Shown one piece after another: positions 1 to 8,026 of a stretch of DNA of 17,186 nt. A program made the position numbers and the translations under genes. The stretch lies in assembly GCA_013213875.1 (NCBI GenBank), contig JABSSV010000032.1, forward strand, positions 1-17,186, read 5' to 3'. Every line of letters starts with the position of its first letter. Position 1 is the first letter of the stretch. A model generated the notes under the pieces. The model had not been told where the DNA came from. It made no database searches and was given only the letters and a program-made list of their open reading frames with translations. Source of the stretch: Lysobacterales bacterium. GTDB lineage: Bacteria; Pseudomonadota; Gammaproteobacteria; Xanthomonadales; SZUA-36.

Positions 1-1514
1 CACTGTTCAAAATCGGCGCCGAAGACCGCCTCACCTTCGTAGGGCGGGTCCGCGCGCGTGGCCAGATCCAGCACGCGCACCACCGGGCCACCGCGATCGC
101 CACGCCGGATCTCCTGCGGCCAGTCCTGATCCTGAGGCCAGGCCACAAAAAACTCACCGAACCAGCGCGGTTCCAACGCCGCCCGTTCGATCCATGCGGC
201 CGCCGCCCCCGATCCGATCTGCACGCGCTCATCCTGTACGCCGCTCAAAAAAACGTGATAGGGCGACGCACCCGGCAGGACCAGCACCACTGGCAGGCCC
301 AGCTGAACGATGCGCTGCCAGCTACCCTGATCGCGCACGCAGGCAAAACCCAATCCTTCCTGACCCAGACAGCTACTCTCCAACAGGGCCGCATCATCGC
401 CGCGCTGCCAGGCATCAGCAAGCCCCTGGAAAGCGCGTAAATCCTGCGTCTCCAGCCAGCTACGATCCAGTGTCAGAACCTCCGGCTGGACCGGCTCTAG
501 GGGTTGCGGTGCCGGCTGGCCAGAAGGGTCGGCCTGCGGCACTTCTAGCGCCGGAACGGGTGTGGAACTGGCCGTCGACAGCGCGGCACTGGCCGCGTCG
601 CGCTCTTGCCATGCGTACCATGCCAGCGCGCCGCCAGCCATAAGCAGCAGCGCCGCAGCGCTGGCCCGCCAGCGCTTGGACAGGCGGCGCACGCGCGGCT
701 CACCCAGCTGCACCTCATCCGCTGCCGCATGCACCATGCGTGCATCAACCCGCTGTCGCTCGGCCGCATAGGCCGCTGCCAACGACCGGTCAGCGATAAT
801 GTTAATCAGCCGTGGCACACCCTGTGAGCGCTCATAGAGCGCCTTAGCGGCCGCCGGAGTAAAGGGGTTTTTGGCCGCCCCGGCCACCAGCATACGATGG
901 GCGAGATACTGTTGCGTTTCCCCCGCGTTCAGCGGGGTGAGGTGATAGCGTGCGGTAATGCGCTGGGCCAGCTGGCGCAAACTCTGGCGTTGCAACAAAT
1001 CCCGCAGCTCCGGCTGGCCCAAAAGAATGATCTGCAGCAGTTTTTGCTTGCTGGTCTCCAGATTGGTCAGCAGCCGCACCTGCTCCAGAGCCTCCGGCGA
1101 CAGATTCTGCGCCTCATCAATCACCAGCACCACACGGTCACCGGTTTCATAGGCAGCCAACAGGTACTCGTTGAGGCGGTCTACCAGCAGCTTCGCGCTG
1201 CCCACAGCGCCCTCCGTATCGATGGCCAGTTCCTCACAGATTGCCGCCAGCATCTCAACCGGGTTCATCAGGGGGTTGAGCACCAGCGCAATACGGGTAC
1301 CCTCGGGCACCTGTTCAAGCAGCGCCCGGCACAGGGTGGTCTTGCCGGTGCCAACCTCACCCGTCAGCTGCACGAAACCGCCACTGCCGCCCTGCCCTAC
1401 ACCGTAAAGCAGGTGCGCGAGCGCCTCCCGATGGCGGCCGCTCAGAAAAATGAAGCCGGGATCGGGCGTAATGGAAAAGGGCGCTTCGGACAGTCCGAAA
1501 TGGCTCAGATACAC
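1..1514 (-). CDS. ExeA/GspA-like AAA ATPase with periplasmic domain (3' end outside window)
   Basis: I translated this gene on the minus strand; it has no stop before the left edge. The protein opens YLSHFGLSEAPFSITPDP from a GTG start, a signature beginning of the ExeA/GspA/MshM ATPases. Walker A (GEVGTGKTT) is at residues 52-60 and Walker B (VVLVIDE) at about 128-134, followed by sensor-like LLGQPEL. One transmembrane segment lies at about 284-301, after a basic stretch. The outer part has a linker rich in Pro and Gln, then a cysteine-containing domain that resembles the C39-peptidase-like region of GspA. The last visible residues (RRGDRGGPV, then FGADFEQ) look like the start of a peptidoglycan_binding_1 domain. 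ExeA of Aeromonas, with ExeB, binds peptidoglycan and helps assemble the type II secretin; that role here is inferred. The start lies 2 nt after the putA stop, so the two genes are probably cotranscribed. A partner gspB gene might lie beyond the edge. Confidence 0.85.
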   Translation of the reverse strand, partial: MYLSHFGLSEAPFSITPDPGFIFLSGRHREALAHLLYGVGQGGSGGFVQLTGEVGTGKTTLCRALLEQVPEGTRIALVLNPLMNPVEMLAAICEELAIDTEGAVGSAKLLVDRLNEYLLAAYETGDRVVLVIDEAQNLSPEALEQVRLLTNLETSKQKLLQIILLGQPELRDLLQRQSLRQLAQRITARYHLTPLNAGETQQYLAHRMLVAGAAKNPFTPAAAKALYERSQGVPRLINIIADRSLAAAYAAERQRVDARMVHAAADEVQLGEPRVRRLSKRWRASAAALLLMAGGALAWYAWQERDAASAALSTASSTPVPALEVPQADPSGQPAPQPLEPVQPEVLTLDRSWLETQDLRAFQGLADAWQRGDDAALLESSCLGQEGLGFACVRDQGSWQRIVQLGLPVVLVLPGASPYHVFLSGVQDERVQIGSGAAAAWIERAALEPRWFGEFFVAWPQDQDWPQEIRRGDRGGPVVRVLDLATRADPPYEGEAVFGADFEQ

Positions 1515-1516
1515 AA

Positions 1517-4500
1517 TTAGTTTTCCATGGCCAGCAGCGACGCGTTGCCACCCACTGCGGTCGTGTTGACGGTCAGGGTTCGCTCGGTGGCGAACTTCAA
1601 TAGATAATGTGGACCACCAGCTTTCGGTCCGGTTCCCGACAGGCCTTCACCCCCGAAGGGCTGCACACCGACCACGGCCCCGGTCATGGTGCGGTTGATG
1701 TAGCAATTCCCCACGTGCATGCGCCGGGCGATATGGCGCTGCGTCGTCTCGATGCGACTGTGCACACCCAGCGTTAGCCCGTACCCGGTGGCGTTGATCG
1801 CATCCAACACCGCATCCAGCTCACTGGCTCGATAGCGGATCACATGCAGTATGGGACCAAATACTTCCCGCTCCAGCATCTCAATGCCGTCGATTTCATA
1901 GGCACAGGGGGTAAAAAAGTGGCCATCTGCCGGCGCGCGGGGGGCGCGCGCCAGGAGCGTGGCATCAGCTTCCAGCCGGGCCACGTGCGCTTCCAAGACG
2001 GCCAGCGCTTCCCGGTCGATCACCGGTCCGATGTCCGTTGCCAGCAAGCCGGGATCACCCAGGCGCAATTCTTTCATGGCGCCGGCCAGCATCTCGATAA
2101 TGCGATCAGCCACATCTTCCTGCAGATAGAGAATTCGGAGCGCCGAGCAGCGCTGTCCGGCACTCATAAAGGCACTGGCCACCACATCCTGGACCACCTG
2201 TTCCGGCAAGGCCGAAGAATCCACCAGCATGGCATTTTGCCCACCGGTTTCAGCGACCAGCGCGGCAATGGGGCCCTCCCGCTGAGCCAGCGACAGGTTG
2301 ATCAAGCGCGCGGTTTCCGTGGAACCGGTAAAGGCCACGCCATCCACGGCCGGGTGTGCCGACAGGCGGGCGCCAACGGTAGCGCCATCGCCCGGCAACA
2401 ACTGCAGGGCCGCCCGGGGAATGCCCGCCGCATGCAGAATATTGACCGCCCGGGTGGCGATCAGAGGCGTTTGCTCCGCCGGCTTGGCCAACACCGCATT
2501 GCCGGCAGCCAACGCCGCGCTGACCTGCCCCAGAAAGATGGCTAGCGGGAAATTCCAGGGGCTGATGCAGGCAAACACACCGCGCCCGTGCAGGCTCAAC
2601 TCGTTACGCTCTCCCGTCGGCCCCGGCAAGGGCATGGGTTCGCTGAAGCGCGACCGTGCCTCCACGGCGTAGTAGCGCAGGAAATCCACCGCCTCGCGAA
2701 TCTCGGCAATGCCGTCATTGATGGTTTTGCCCGCCTCACGGACACACAGTGCCAACAACTCCGGCATGCAGGCCTCCAGCGAGTCGGCTGCCTGCTCCAG
2801 CGCCTGAGCGCGTTCATCCGCCGGTGTCGCATCCCAGCTGGGCGCGAAGGCCCGCGCCGCTTCGATGGCCTGTTCCGTTTGTTCAGCCGTGGCGTTGATA
2901 ACCGTACCCGTTGCAGAACTTGGCTGGGCCGGGTTCACCACGGACACCGGCGCAACATCCGACTTGGCAATGCCCTCCGCCAACAGGGGGCGCGCGTGCC
3001 ACTGGCAATCCGCATAGGTCTGCATGGCCTGCGCCAACTCACCCAGTGCACGCTCATTCGCCAGGTTCACGCCGCTGGAATTGGTGCGCCGCGCGCCATA
3101 AATCGCGCCCGGCAGGGGAATGGCAGGATGCGCATGTTGCGCGTGAGATCGGGCCTTGGCCAGGGGATCCTCAGCGACCTGCTCAACCGGCAGGCTGTCA
3201 TCAACAATGCGATTGACGAAGGAGGTGTTGGCACCGTTTTCCAACAGGCGCCGCACCAGGTAGGGCAGCAGATCTTCATGACTACCCACAGGCGCGTAAA
3301 CGCGACAGGCCGCGTGGAAGCCGACGCCGGCCAGCACCTCTCCATAGAGGTCTTCACCCATGCCATGCAGCCGCTGGAATTCATAATCCAGCCGGTCGCC
3401 GGCCAGCTCCGTAATCATGGCAATCGTATGCGCGTTGTGCGTTGCAAACTGGGGATAGAAAGCCTGACGGTGGGCCAGCGCCTGTCTGGCACAGGCCAGA
3501 TAGGACACATCCGTATTCGCTTTACGCGTGAAGACGGGATAGCCGTTAAAGCCCTCCTCCTGAGCGTGCTTGATCTCCGTATCCCAGTAGGCTCCCTTGA
3601 CCAGCCGTAAGGGAATGCGATGGCCGGTGCGCGCCGCCACTTCCGCCAGCCAGTCTATCGCCGCCGGGGCGCGCTTGGCATAGGTCTGCAGCGCGAGCCC
3701 AAAGCCATCCCAGCCGGCCAGATCGGGCGCCTCCAGCACGGCTGCGATGACATCCAGGGACAGCAGCAGGCGATCCGCTTCTTCCGCGTCAATGGTCAGC
3801 GCCATGTCCTGCTCCCGGGCCAGGCGCGCCAGCCCCAGGACCCGCGGCGTGAGCTCACGCAGCACCGCTTCACGTTGGCCAAATTCATAGCGCGGATGGA
3901 GCGCGGACAGCTTCACGGAAATGCTCGGGGCGGAAAAGATATCGTCCCCGCCGCGGCGCTTGCCGACGGCGCGTATGCCAGCCCGGTAGGCCTCCAGATA
4001 GCGTTCCGCATCGGGCCAGGTCAGCGCCGCCTCACCGAGCATGTCGAAGGAGTAGCGATAGGCGCGATTGTGCTTCTTCTCAGCCCGATCCAGCGCCTCA
4101 TCAATGTCCCGGCCCATCACATACTGAAAGCCCATGATACGCATGGCCTGCCGGATGGCAGTGCGTACCACCGGCTCACCGCTGCGATTGACCAAACGCC
4201 GCAGGCCAGAGCGAAAATCCCGCCGCGTATCACGACCCAGCTCAACCAGCCGCCCCGTTAACATCAATCCCCAGGTCGAGGCATTCACGAACAGGGATGA
4301 ACTCTTGCCCAGATGGGCTTCCCAGTCCGCTGCCTGCAGCTTGTCGGCAATTAACTTCTCCGCCGTATCCGCATCCGGAATCCGCAGCAGCGCCTCGGCC
4401 AGACACATCAGTACCACGCCCTCTTCCGAGGACAGATCGTATTCCTGCATGAACGCGTCCAGCGCGCCCTGCTCCTGCTTACGCTCGCGCACGGCTGCGA

Positions 4501-4681
4501 CCAGCTGGGCAGCGCGCTGGTTGACCCGCTCTGTAGCCGTATCGGTCAGCGTAAGCTCATCCAAAAGCTGTTCTACCGTGGCTTGCTCATCCGCAAGATA
4601 GGCCTGGTTAATGGCGTCACGCAGCGCATCGCGCGGCGGCATGGAGGAACTGAGAAATTTAAAGGACTGGCGTTCGGTCAC
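1517..4681 (-). CDS. putA: Bifunctional proline dehydrogenase / P5C dehydrogenase PutA, short form
   Basis: This 1054-aa enzyme oxidises proline to P5C using FAD, then P5C to glutamate using NAD+, feeding electrons to quinone at the membrane. The PRODH barrel spans about residues 170-490. It has Lys257 in the SVKLSALHPRYE motif, VKGAYWD at 361-367, and the proline-binding Arg pair 477/478 in VRRLLENGANTSFVNR. The P5C dehydrogenase domain covers about 580-1040, with SPWNFP at 707-712, Glu811 in ETGG and catalytic Cys845 in AGQRCSALR. The C-terminus has the TVNTTAVGGNA ending usual in PutA. The N-terminal ribbon-helix-helix DNA-binding domain of the roughly 1320-residue E. coli PutA is absent, so it should not repress its own gene. 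The start is GTG at 4681, with GGGAG 9 nt upstream. The first ATG (codon 14) has no good ribosome site. The downstream ATPase gene starts 2 nt after the stop. Confidence 0.97.
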   Translation of the reverse strand: MTERQSFKFLSSSMPPRDALRDAINQAYLADEQATVEQLLDELTLTDTATERVNQRAAQLVAAVRERKQEQGALDAFMQEYDLSSEEGVVLMCLAEALLRIPDADTAEKLIADKLQAADWEAHLGKSSSLFVNASTWGLMLTGRLVELGRDTRRDFRSGLRRLVNRSGEPVVRTAIRQAMRIMGFQYVMGRDIDEALDRAEKKHNRAYRYSFDMLGEAALTWPDAERYLEAYRAGIRAVGKRRGGDDIFSAPSISVKLSALHPRYEFGQREAVLRELTPRVLGLARLAREQDMALTIDAEEADRLLLSLDVIAAVLEAPDLAGWDGFGLALQTYAKRAPAAIDWLAEVAARTGHRIPLRLVKGAYWDTEIKHAQEEGFNGYPVFTRKANTDVSYLACARQALAHRQAFYPQFATHNAHTIAMITELAGDRLDYEFQRLHGMGEDLYGEVLAGVGFHAACRVYAPVGSHEDLLPYLVRRLLENGANTSFVNRIVDDSLPVEQVAEDPLAKARSHAQHAHPAIPLPGAIYGARRTNSSGVNLANERALGELAQAMQTYADCQWHARPLLAEGIAKSDVAPVSVVNPAQPSSATGTVINATAEQTEQAIEAARAFAPSWDATPADERAQALEQAADSLEACMPELLALCVREAGKTINDGIAEIREAVDFLRYYAVEARSRFSEPMPLPGPTGERNELSLHGRGVFACISPWNFPLAIFLGQVSAALAAGNAVLAKPAEQTPLIATRAVNILHAAGIPRAALQLLPGDGATVGARLSAHPAVDGVAFTGSTETARLINLSLAQREGPIAALVAETGGQNAMLVDSSALPEQVVQDVVASAFMSAGQRCSALRILYLQEDVADRIIEMLAGAMKELRLGDPGLLATDIGPVIDREALAVLEAHVARLEADATLLARAPRAPADGHFFTPCAYEIDGIEMLEREVFGPILHVIRYRASELDAVLDAINATGYGLTLGVHSRIETTQRHIARRMHVGNCYINRTMTGAVVGVQPFGGEGLSGTGPKAGGPHYLLKFATERTLTVNTTAVGGNASLLAMEN

Positions 4682-4690
4682 GTGCTTCTA

Positions 4691-4695
4691 CTCCC
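4691..4695 (-). promoter_or_regulatory. Ribosome binding site that decides the putA GTG start
   Basis: On the minus strand GGGAG lies 9 nt before GTG 4681. The alternative ATG at 4642 is preceded by a pyrimidine-rich CAGTTCCTCC and has no Shine-Dalgarno match, so the GTG is preferred. Confidence 0.6.
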
Positions 4696-4732
4696 AAATT
4701 TGCAGCCGCAGGCAGCGCCCGCCGGAGGGGCC

Positions 4733-4743
4733 CTACAGTGTAG
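4733..4743. promoter_or_regulatory. Possible operator: 11-bp palindrome CTACAGTGTAG upstream of putA
   Basis: CTACA and TGTAG are perfect inverted repeats around a central G, about 50-60 bp upstream of the putA start codon. PutA here lacks its own DNA-binding domain, so an outside regulator would be needed, and this is one candidate site. A palindrome this short can arise by chance, and no regulator gene is visible nearby. Confidence 0.2.
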
Positions 4744-4832
4744 TGCTCGGCCTGCTTTTCGCCAAGTGGGTGGCAGCAAGCCGGGCGGTTAAAAGCACGT
4801 TAAATAATGTCATGCATATCGGTCAGTTGTTC

Positions 4833-4861
4833 TTGCCCAGCGTGCCCGGCCTCCTTACAAT
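4833..4861 (+). promoter_or_regulatory. Candidate sigma-70 promoter for the cox operon
   Basis: TTGCCC at 4833-4838 and TACAAT at 4856-4861 are separated by 17 bp. The -35 matches consensus at 4 of 6 positions and the -10 at 5 of 6. Transcription would begin near 4868, leaving an untranslated leader of roughly 200 nt before coxB. This is a consensus match by eye only. Confidence 0.4.
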
Positions 4862-5065
4862 AGGACGTTGTCGAACCACTGCTAGACCTGCGTCTCCAAA
4901 TCAGGCCTGTCCTGGACCCCGTAATCCCCGGCGCCGGAGCCACTCCGGTAATCTCGTCGAGCCCGTTACGAGTTCCATGCTGCGAACGCAGGCAGGTGGG
5001 TCGCGAAGACATACAAGCAGGTCACTACTGACGGCAGCCCAAGGGTTGCACAAGGCAAAAACTGC

Positions 5066-6226
5066 ATGAAAAAGCAAAATACCGTAATCGTTGCTCTCGC
5101 CTGCCTCGTGGCCGTTACCGCCGCCACCTGGCTGGCCTTGGTCGCGCCCATGTATACGGGCAACGAGATCAACATGCGCCGTGGGGTCTCCTCCCTGGCC
5201 AATACCCACTACGACCTGCACATGGTGATCCTGTACATCTGCGTGGTGATTGGCATTCTGGTCTTTACTGCCATGTTCACCTCCATCGTGCTGCACCGTA
5301 AGAGCAAGGGGCATGAGGCCGCGCAGTTTTCCCACAGCACCAAGGCAGAGATTGCCTGGACCATCATTCCGGTTCTGATCCTGATCGTGATGGCCGTGCC
5401 CGCCACCAAGGCACTGGTGGAAATGGAGTCGCCGGTGGGTGCCGAGATGACGGTCAAGATCACCGGCTTCCAGTGGAAGTGGAAATATGAATATATGGAG
5501 GAGGACATTGCCTTCGTCAGCACGCTGAGCGCCGATTCCAATCAGGCACGCCAGCTGGGGTCAGGCATTGACCCGCGCGACGTGGATAACTACCTGCTCG
5601 ACGTGGACAAGCCGCTGGTGCTGCCGGTGGGCAAGAAGATCAAATTCCTCATCACCGCGGATGACGTGATCCACGCCTGGTGGGTGCCGGACTTCGGCTG
5701 GAAGCGCGACGCCATCCCCGGCTTCATTAATGAGGCCTGGGTGCAGATCGACAAGCCCGGCGTGTACCGCGGCCAGTGCGCCGAATTGTGCGGCAAGGAC
5801 CATGGTTTTATGCCCATCGTAGTGATTGCCAAGGAACAGGACGAATACGCCGCCTGGGTAGAAAGCCAATCCGTTGCCAACCTGGCAGCGACGGAAGAGC
5901 AAAGCCGCGAGTGGGATTTCGCGGAACTGATGGATCGGGGCGAGAACGTCTACGACAAGCAGTGTGCCACCTGCCATCAGGCGGACGGCAAGGGTCTGGG
6001 CGAAGCGTTCCCGGCTCTGGCTGGCAGCGAGGTAGCCACGGGCCCGGTGGAAGAACACATCCGCGTGGTCCTGGAGGGACGCGCCGGCACGGCCATGCAG
6101 GCCTACGCTGAAGTGCTGACGCCGTCAGACATCGCCGCGGCACTCACCTACACGCGCAACGCCTTCGGCAACGACACCGGCGAGGCAGTCCAGCCCGCCG
6201 ACATCACTGGTTTCAACAAGGGATAA
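5066..6226 (+). CDS. coxB: Cytochrome c oxidase subunit II with C-terminal cytochrome c domain
   Basis: Subunit II accepts electrons at CuA and passes them to heme a in subunit I. The 386-aa protein has a hydrophobic N-terminal segment at about 7-29 (signal peptide or anchor), followed by membrane helices at about 52-76 and 97-115. The aromatic transfer motif FQWKWKYEY is at 135-143. The CuA ligands are His203, Cys238, Glu240 (backbone), Cys242, His246 and Met249 in CAELCGKDHGFM. An extra domain after about residue 285 carries a covalent heme c site, CATCH at 300-304, with Met344 as the likely axial ligand. This makes it a caa3-type subunit, so soluble cytochrome c may be less needed. The start is ATG with AAGG 10 nt upstream. 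It leads the cox block, and coxA starts 4 nt after its stop. Confidence 0.97.
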   Translation: MKKQNTVIVALACLVAVTAATWLALVAPMYTGNEINMRRGVSSLANTHYDLHMVILYICVVIGILVFTAMFTSIVLHRKSKGHEAAQFSHSTKAEIAWTIIPVLILIVMAVPATKALVEMESPVGAEMTVKITGFQWKWKYEYMEEDIAFVSTLSADSNQARQLGSGIDPRDVDNYLLDVDKPLVLPVGKKIKFLITADDVIHAWWVPDFGWKRDAIPGFINEAWVQIDKPGVYRGQCAELCGKDHGFMPIVVIAKEQDEYAAWVESQSVANLAATEEQSREWDFAELMDRGENVYDKQCATCHQADGKGLGEAFPALAGSEVATGPVEEHIRVVLEGRAGTAMQAYAEVLTPSDIAAALTYTRNAFGNDTGEAVQPADITGFNKG

Positions 6227-6230
6227 GCCC

Positions 6231-7874
6231 ATGAGCAGCATCACTGGCGACGATATCGCAGTTGGTCAAGACGACAGCCACGCCCACGACGACCACGATC
6301 ACAAGCCGGAAGGTTTTCTGGCGCGCTGGGTCTTTACCACCAACCACAAGGACATCGGCACGCTGTACCTGATTTTTGCGCTGCTCATGTTCTTCGTCGG
6401 CGGCAGCATGGCCATGGTCATTCGCGCCGAGCTGTTCATGCCGGGCCTGCAACTGGTAGAGCCGGACTTCTTCAATCAGATGACCACCATGCACGCGCTG
6501 ATCATGGTCTTTGGCGCGGTCATGCCGGCCTGGGTCGGGTTCGCCAACTGGATGATCCCCCTGATGGTGGGCGCGCCGGATATGGCCCTGCCCCGCATGA
6601 ACAACTGGAGCTTCTGGATTCTGCCTTTTGCCTTCACCATGCTCCTGAGCACCCTGTTCATGGATTCCGGTGGCCCGGCCGGTGGCTGGACCCTGTATCC
6701 GCCGCTCAGCCTGCAGACCGGCGACAGCTTCGCCTTTGTGGTCTTCGCGGTGCATATGATGGGGATCTCTTCCATCATGGGCGCGATCAACATCATCGCG
6801 ACCATCATGAATATGCGTGCGCCGGGCATGACCCTGCTGCGCATGCCATTGTTCGTCTGGACCTGGCTGATTACCGCCTACCTGCTGATTCTGGTCATGC
6901 CGGTATTGGCCGGAGCCGTCACCATGCTGCTGACTGACCACTTCTTCGGCACCAGTTTCTTCAACGCTGCCGGCGGCGGTGATCCGGTCATGTTCCAGCA
7001 CATTTTCTGGTTCTTCGGGCACCCGGAGGTCTACATCATGATCCTTCCGGCCTTCGGCGTGGTGTCAGAAATTCTGCCGACCTTCAGCCGCAAGCCGCTG
7101 TTTGGCTATGCCGCCATGGTCTACGCCACCGCCTCCATCGCATTCCTGTCGTTTATCGTGTGGGCCCACCATATGTTTACCGTCGGCATGCCCCTGGAAG
7201 GCGAACTCTTCTTTATGTACGCCACCATGTTGATCGCCGTGCCCACGGGCGTGAAGGTGTTCAACTGGGTCAGCACCATGTGGAAAGGTTCCATGACCTT
7301 TGAAACGCCCATGCTGTTCTCCATCGGCTTTGTGGTGCTCTTCACCATCGGCGGCCTGTCGGGCCTCATGCTGGCCATTAGTGCAGCGGACCTGCAGTAC
7401 CACGATACCTACTTCGTGGTGGCCCACTTCCACTATGTGCTGGTGCCCGGTGCCGTCTTCACGCTTATGGCCGGCGCCTACTACTGGCTGCCCAAATGGT
7501 CCGGCAATATGTACTCGGAGCGCTGGGGCAAGATCCATTTCTGGCTCTCCTGCATCAGTGTGAATGTGCTGTTCTTCCCCCAGCACTATCTGGGACTGGC
7601 GGGCATGCCGCGACGTATTCCTGACTACGCGCCGCAATTTGCTGATTTCAACATGTGGTCGTCCATTGGCGGCTTTGCTTTCGGACTCAGCCAGCTGGTC
7701 TTCGTCGGCGTGGTCATCCACTGCGTCTACTTCAGCAAGGTGAAAGCCACGGCTCAGGTCTGGGAAGGTGCAAAAGGTCTGGAGTGGACCGTGCCCTCAC
7801 CGGCACCGCACCACACCTTCACCAATCCGCCCACGGTGACCGCTTCCATGGTCGCCCATGCAGACAATCACTGA
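6231..7874 (+). CDS. coxA: Cytochrome c oxidase subunit I (heme a / a3-CuB catalytic subunit)
   Basis: Subunit I reduces oxygen and pumps protons in the inner membrane. The 547-aa protein has the usual row of about twelve membrane helices. Metal ligands are all present: His88 and His401 for heme a, His399 for heme a3, and His264, His313 and His314 for CuB. Tyr268 should form the His-Tyr crosslink. GHPEVY at 263-268 includes the D-channel glutamate Glu266; with Asp117, Asn124/125 and the K-channel Lys342 this marks a type A1 heme-copper oxidase. The cytoplasmic N-terminus is unusually rich in His and Asp (DDSHAHDDHDHKPEG, 14-28). AAGGGA sits 7 nt before the ATG and overlaps the coxB stop region. 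The stop shares one base with the start of the next small gene. Confidence 0.98.
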   Translation: MSSITGDDIAVGQDDSHAHDDHDHKPEGFLARWVFTTNHKDIGTLYLIFALLMFFVGGSMAMVIRAELFMPGLQLVEPDFFNQMTTMHALIMVFGAVMPAWVGFANWMIPLMVGAPDMALPRMNNWSFWILPFAFTMLLSTLFMDSGGPAGGWTLYPPLSLQTGDSFAFVVFAVHMMGISSIMGAINIIATIMNMRAPGMTLLRMPLFVWTWLITAYLLILVMPVLAGAVTMLLTDHFFGTSFFNAAGGGDPVMFQHIFWFFGHPEVYIMILPAFGVVSEILPTFSRKPLFGYAAMVYATASIAFLSFIVWAHHMFTVGMPLEGELFFMYATMLIAVPTGVKVFNWVSTMWKGSMTFETPMLFSIGFVVLFTIGGLSGLMLAISAADLQYHDTYFVVAHFHYVLVPGAVFTLMAGAYYWLPKWSGNMYSERWGKIHFWLSCISVNVLFFPQHYLGLAGMPRRIPDYAPQFADFNMWSSIGGFAFGLSQLVFVGVVIHCVYFSKVKATAQVWEGAKGLEWTVPSPAPHHTFTNPPTVTASMVAHADNH

Positions 7875-8026
7875 TGGCAGAACGCGGCAACACAACGGCT
7901 GAGCTGGCGCCTGAAGAGATCACCCGGCGGCGCGCCAAAGCGCGGCGCACGGCCCTCTTTCTGGCCGCCATATCCACCGTGGTGTTCGTCTCGTTCTTGG
8001 TCACGGGCATTACCGGTCGAGGTTGA
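7874..8026 (+). CDS. 50-aa single-span membrane microprotein, probable cytochrome oxidase small assembly protein
   Basis: This small gene fits exactly between coxA and ctaG. Its ATG shares one base with the coxA stop (TGATG), and its own stop shares one base with the ctaG ATG, so translation is probably coupled on both sides. The protein has a charged N-terminal half with a basic patch (RRRAKARR, about 18-25) and then one hydrophobic helix at about 26-45. This would place the N-terminus in the cytoplasm. Short one-helix proteins at this position in proteobacterial cox clusters are annotated as cytochrome oxidase small assembly proteins. The call rests on size, topology and position; I see no catalytic motif. 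Confidence 0.75.
   Translation: MAERGNTTAELAPEEITRRRAKARRTALFLAAISTVVFVSFLVTGITGRG

Larger units (their letters stand above)
4682..5065. other. Divergent intergenic region between putA and coxB
   Basis: These 384 bp separate two divergent operons and hold no credible gene. The most AT-rich stretch is at about 4788-4820 and includes two GTTAAA copies (4788-4793 and 4799-4804) exactly 11 bp apart, about one helical turn. An 11-bp palindrome sits at 4733-4743, and a good plus-strand promoter candidate at 4833-4861. The only minus-strand promoter match I could find for putA, CTGACC and TTTAAC spaced 16 bp, is weak. A coxB leader of about 200 nt would follow from the plus-strand promoter. I see no tRNA or recognisable riboswitch. 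Confidence 0.7.

Noticed and set aside
897..1520. 207-codon plus-strand open frame opposite the ATPase gene
   Set aside because: It is antisense to clear Walker A/B coding sequence, is rich in Gln/Arg/His as expected from a shadow frame, and matches no family I recognise.
1844..3610. Long plus-strand open frames (up to 340 codons) opposite putA
   Set aside because: They lie antisense to a fully conserved PutA in GC-rich DNA and have low-complexity basic composition.
4827..4861. Promoter pairing TTGTTC with TACAAT
   Set aside because: The spacer would be 23 bp, too long; TTGCCC with a 17-bp spacer was preferred.
4611..5335. Open frames in and around the putA-coxB intergenic region
   Set aside because: They overlap putA or coxB starts, have no family resemblance and show shadow-type composition.
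6213..7721. Long minus-strand frames (269 and 218 codons) opposite coxA
   Set aside because: They are His/Asp/Gly-rich reverse images of membrane-helix codons in coxA, with no domain signature.
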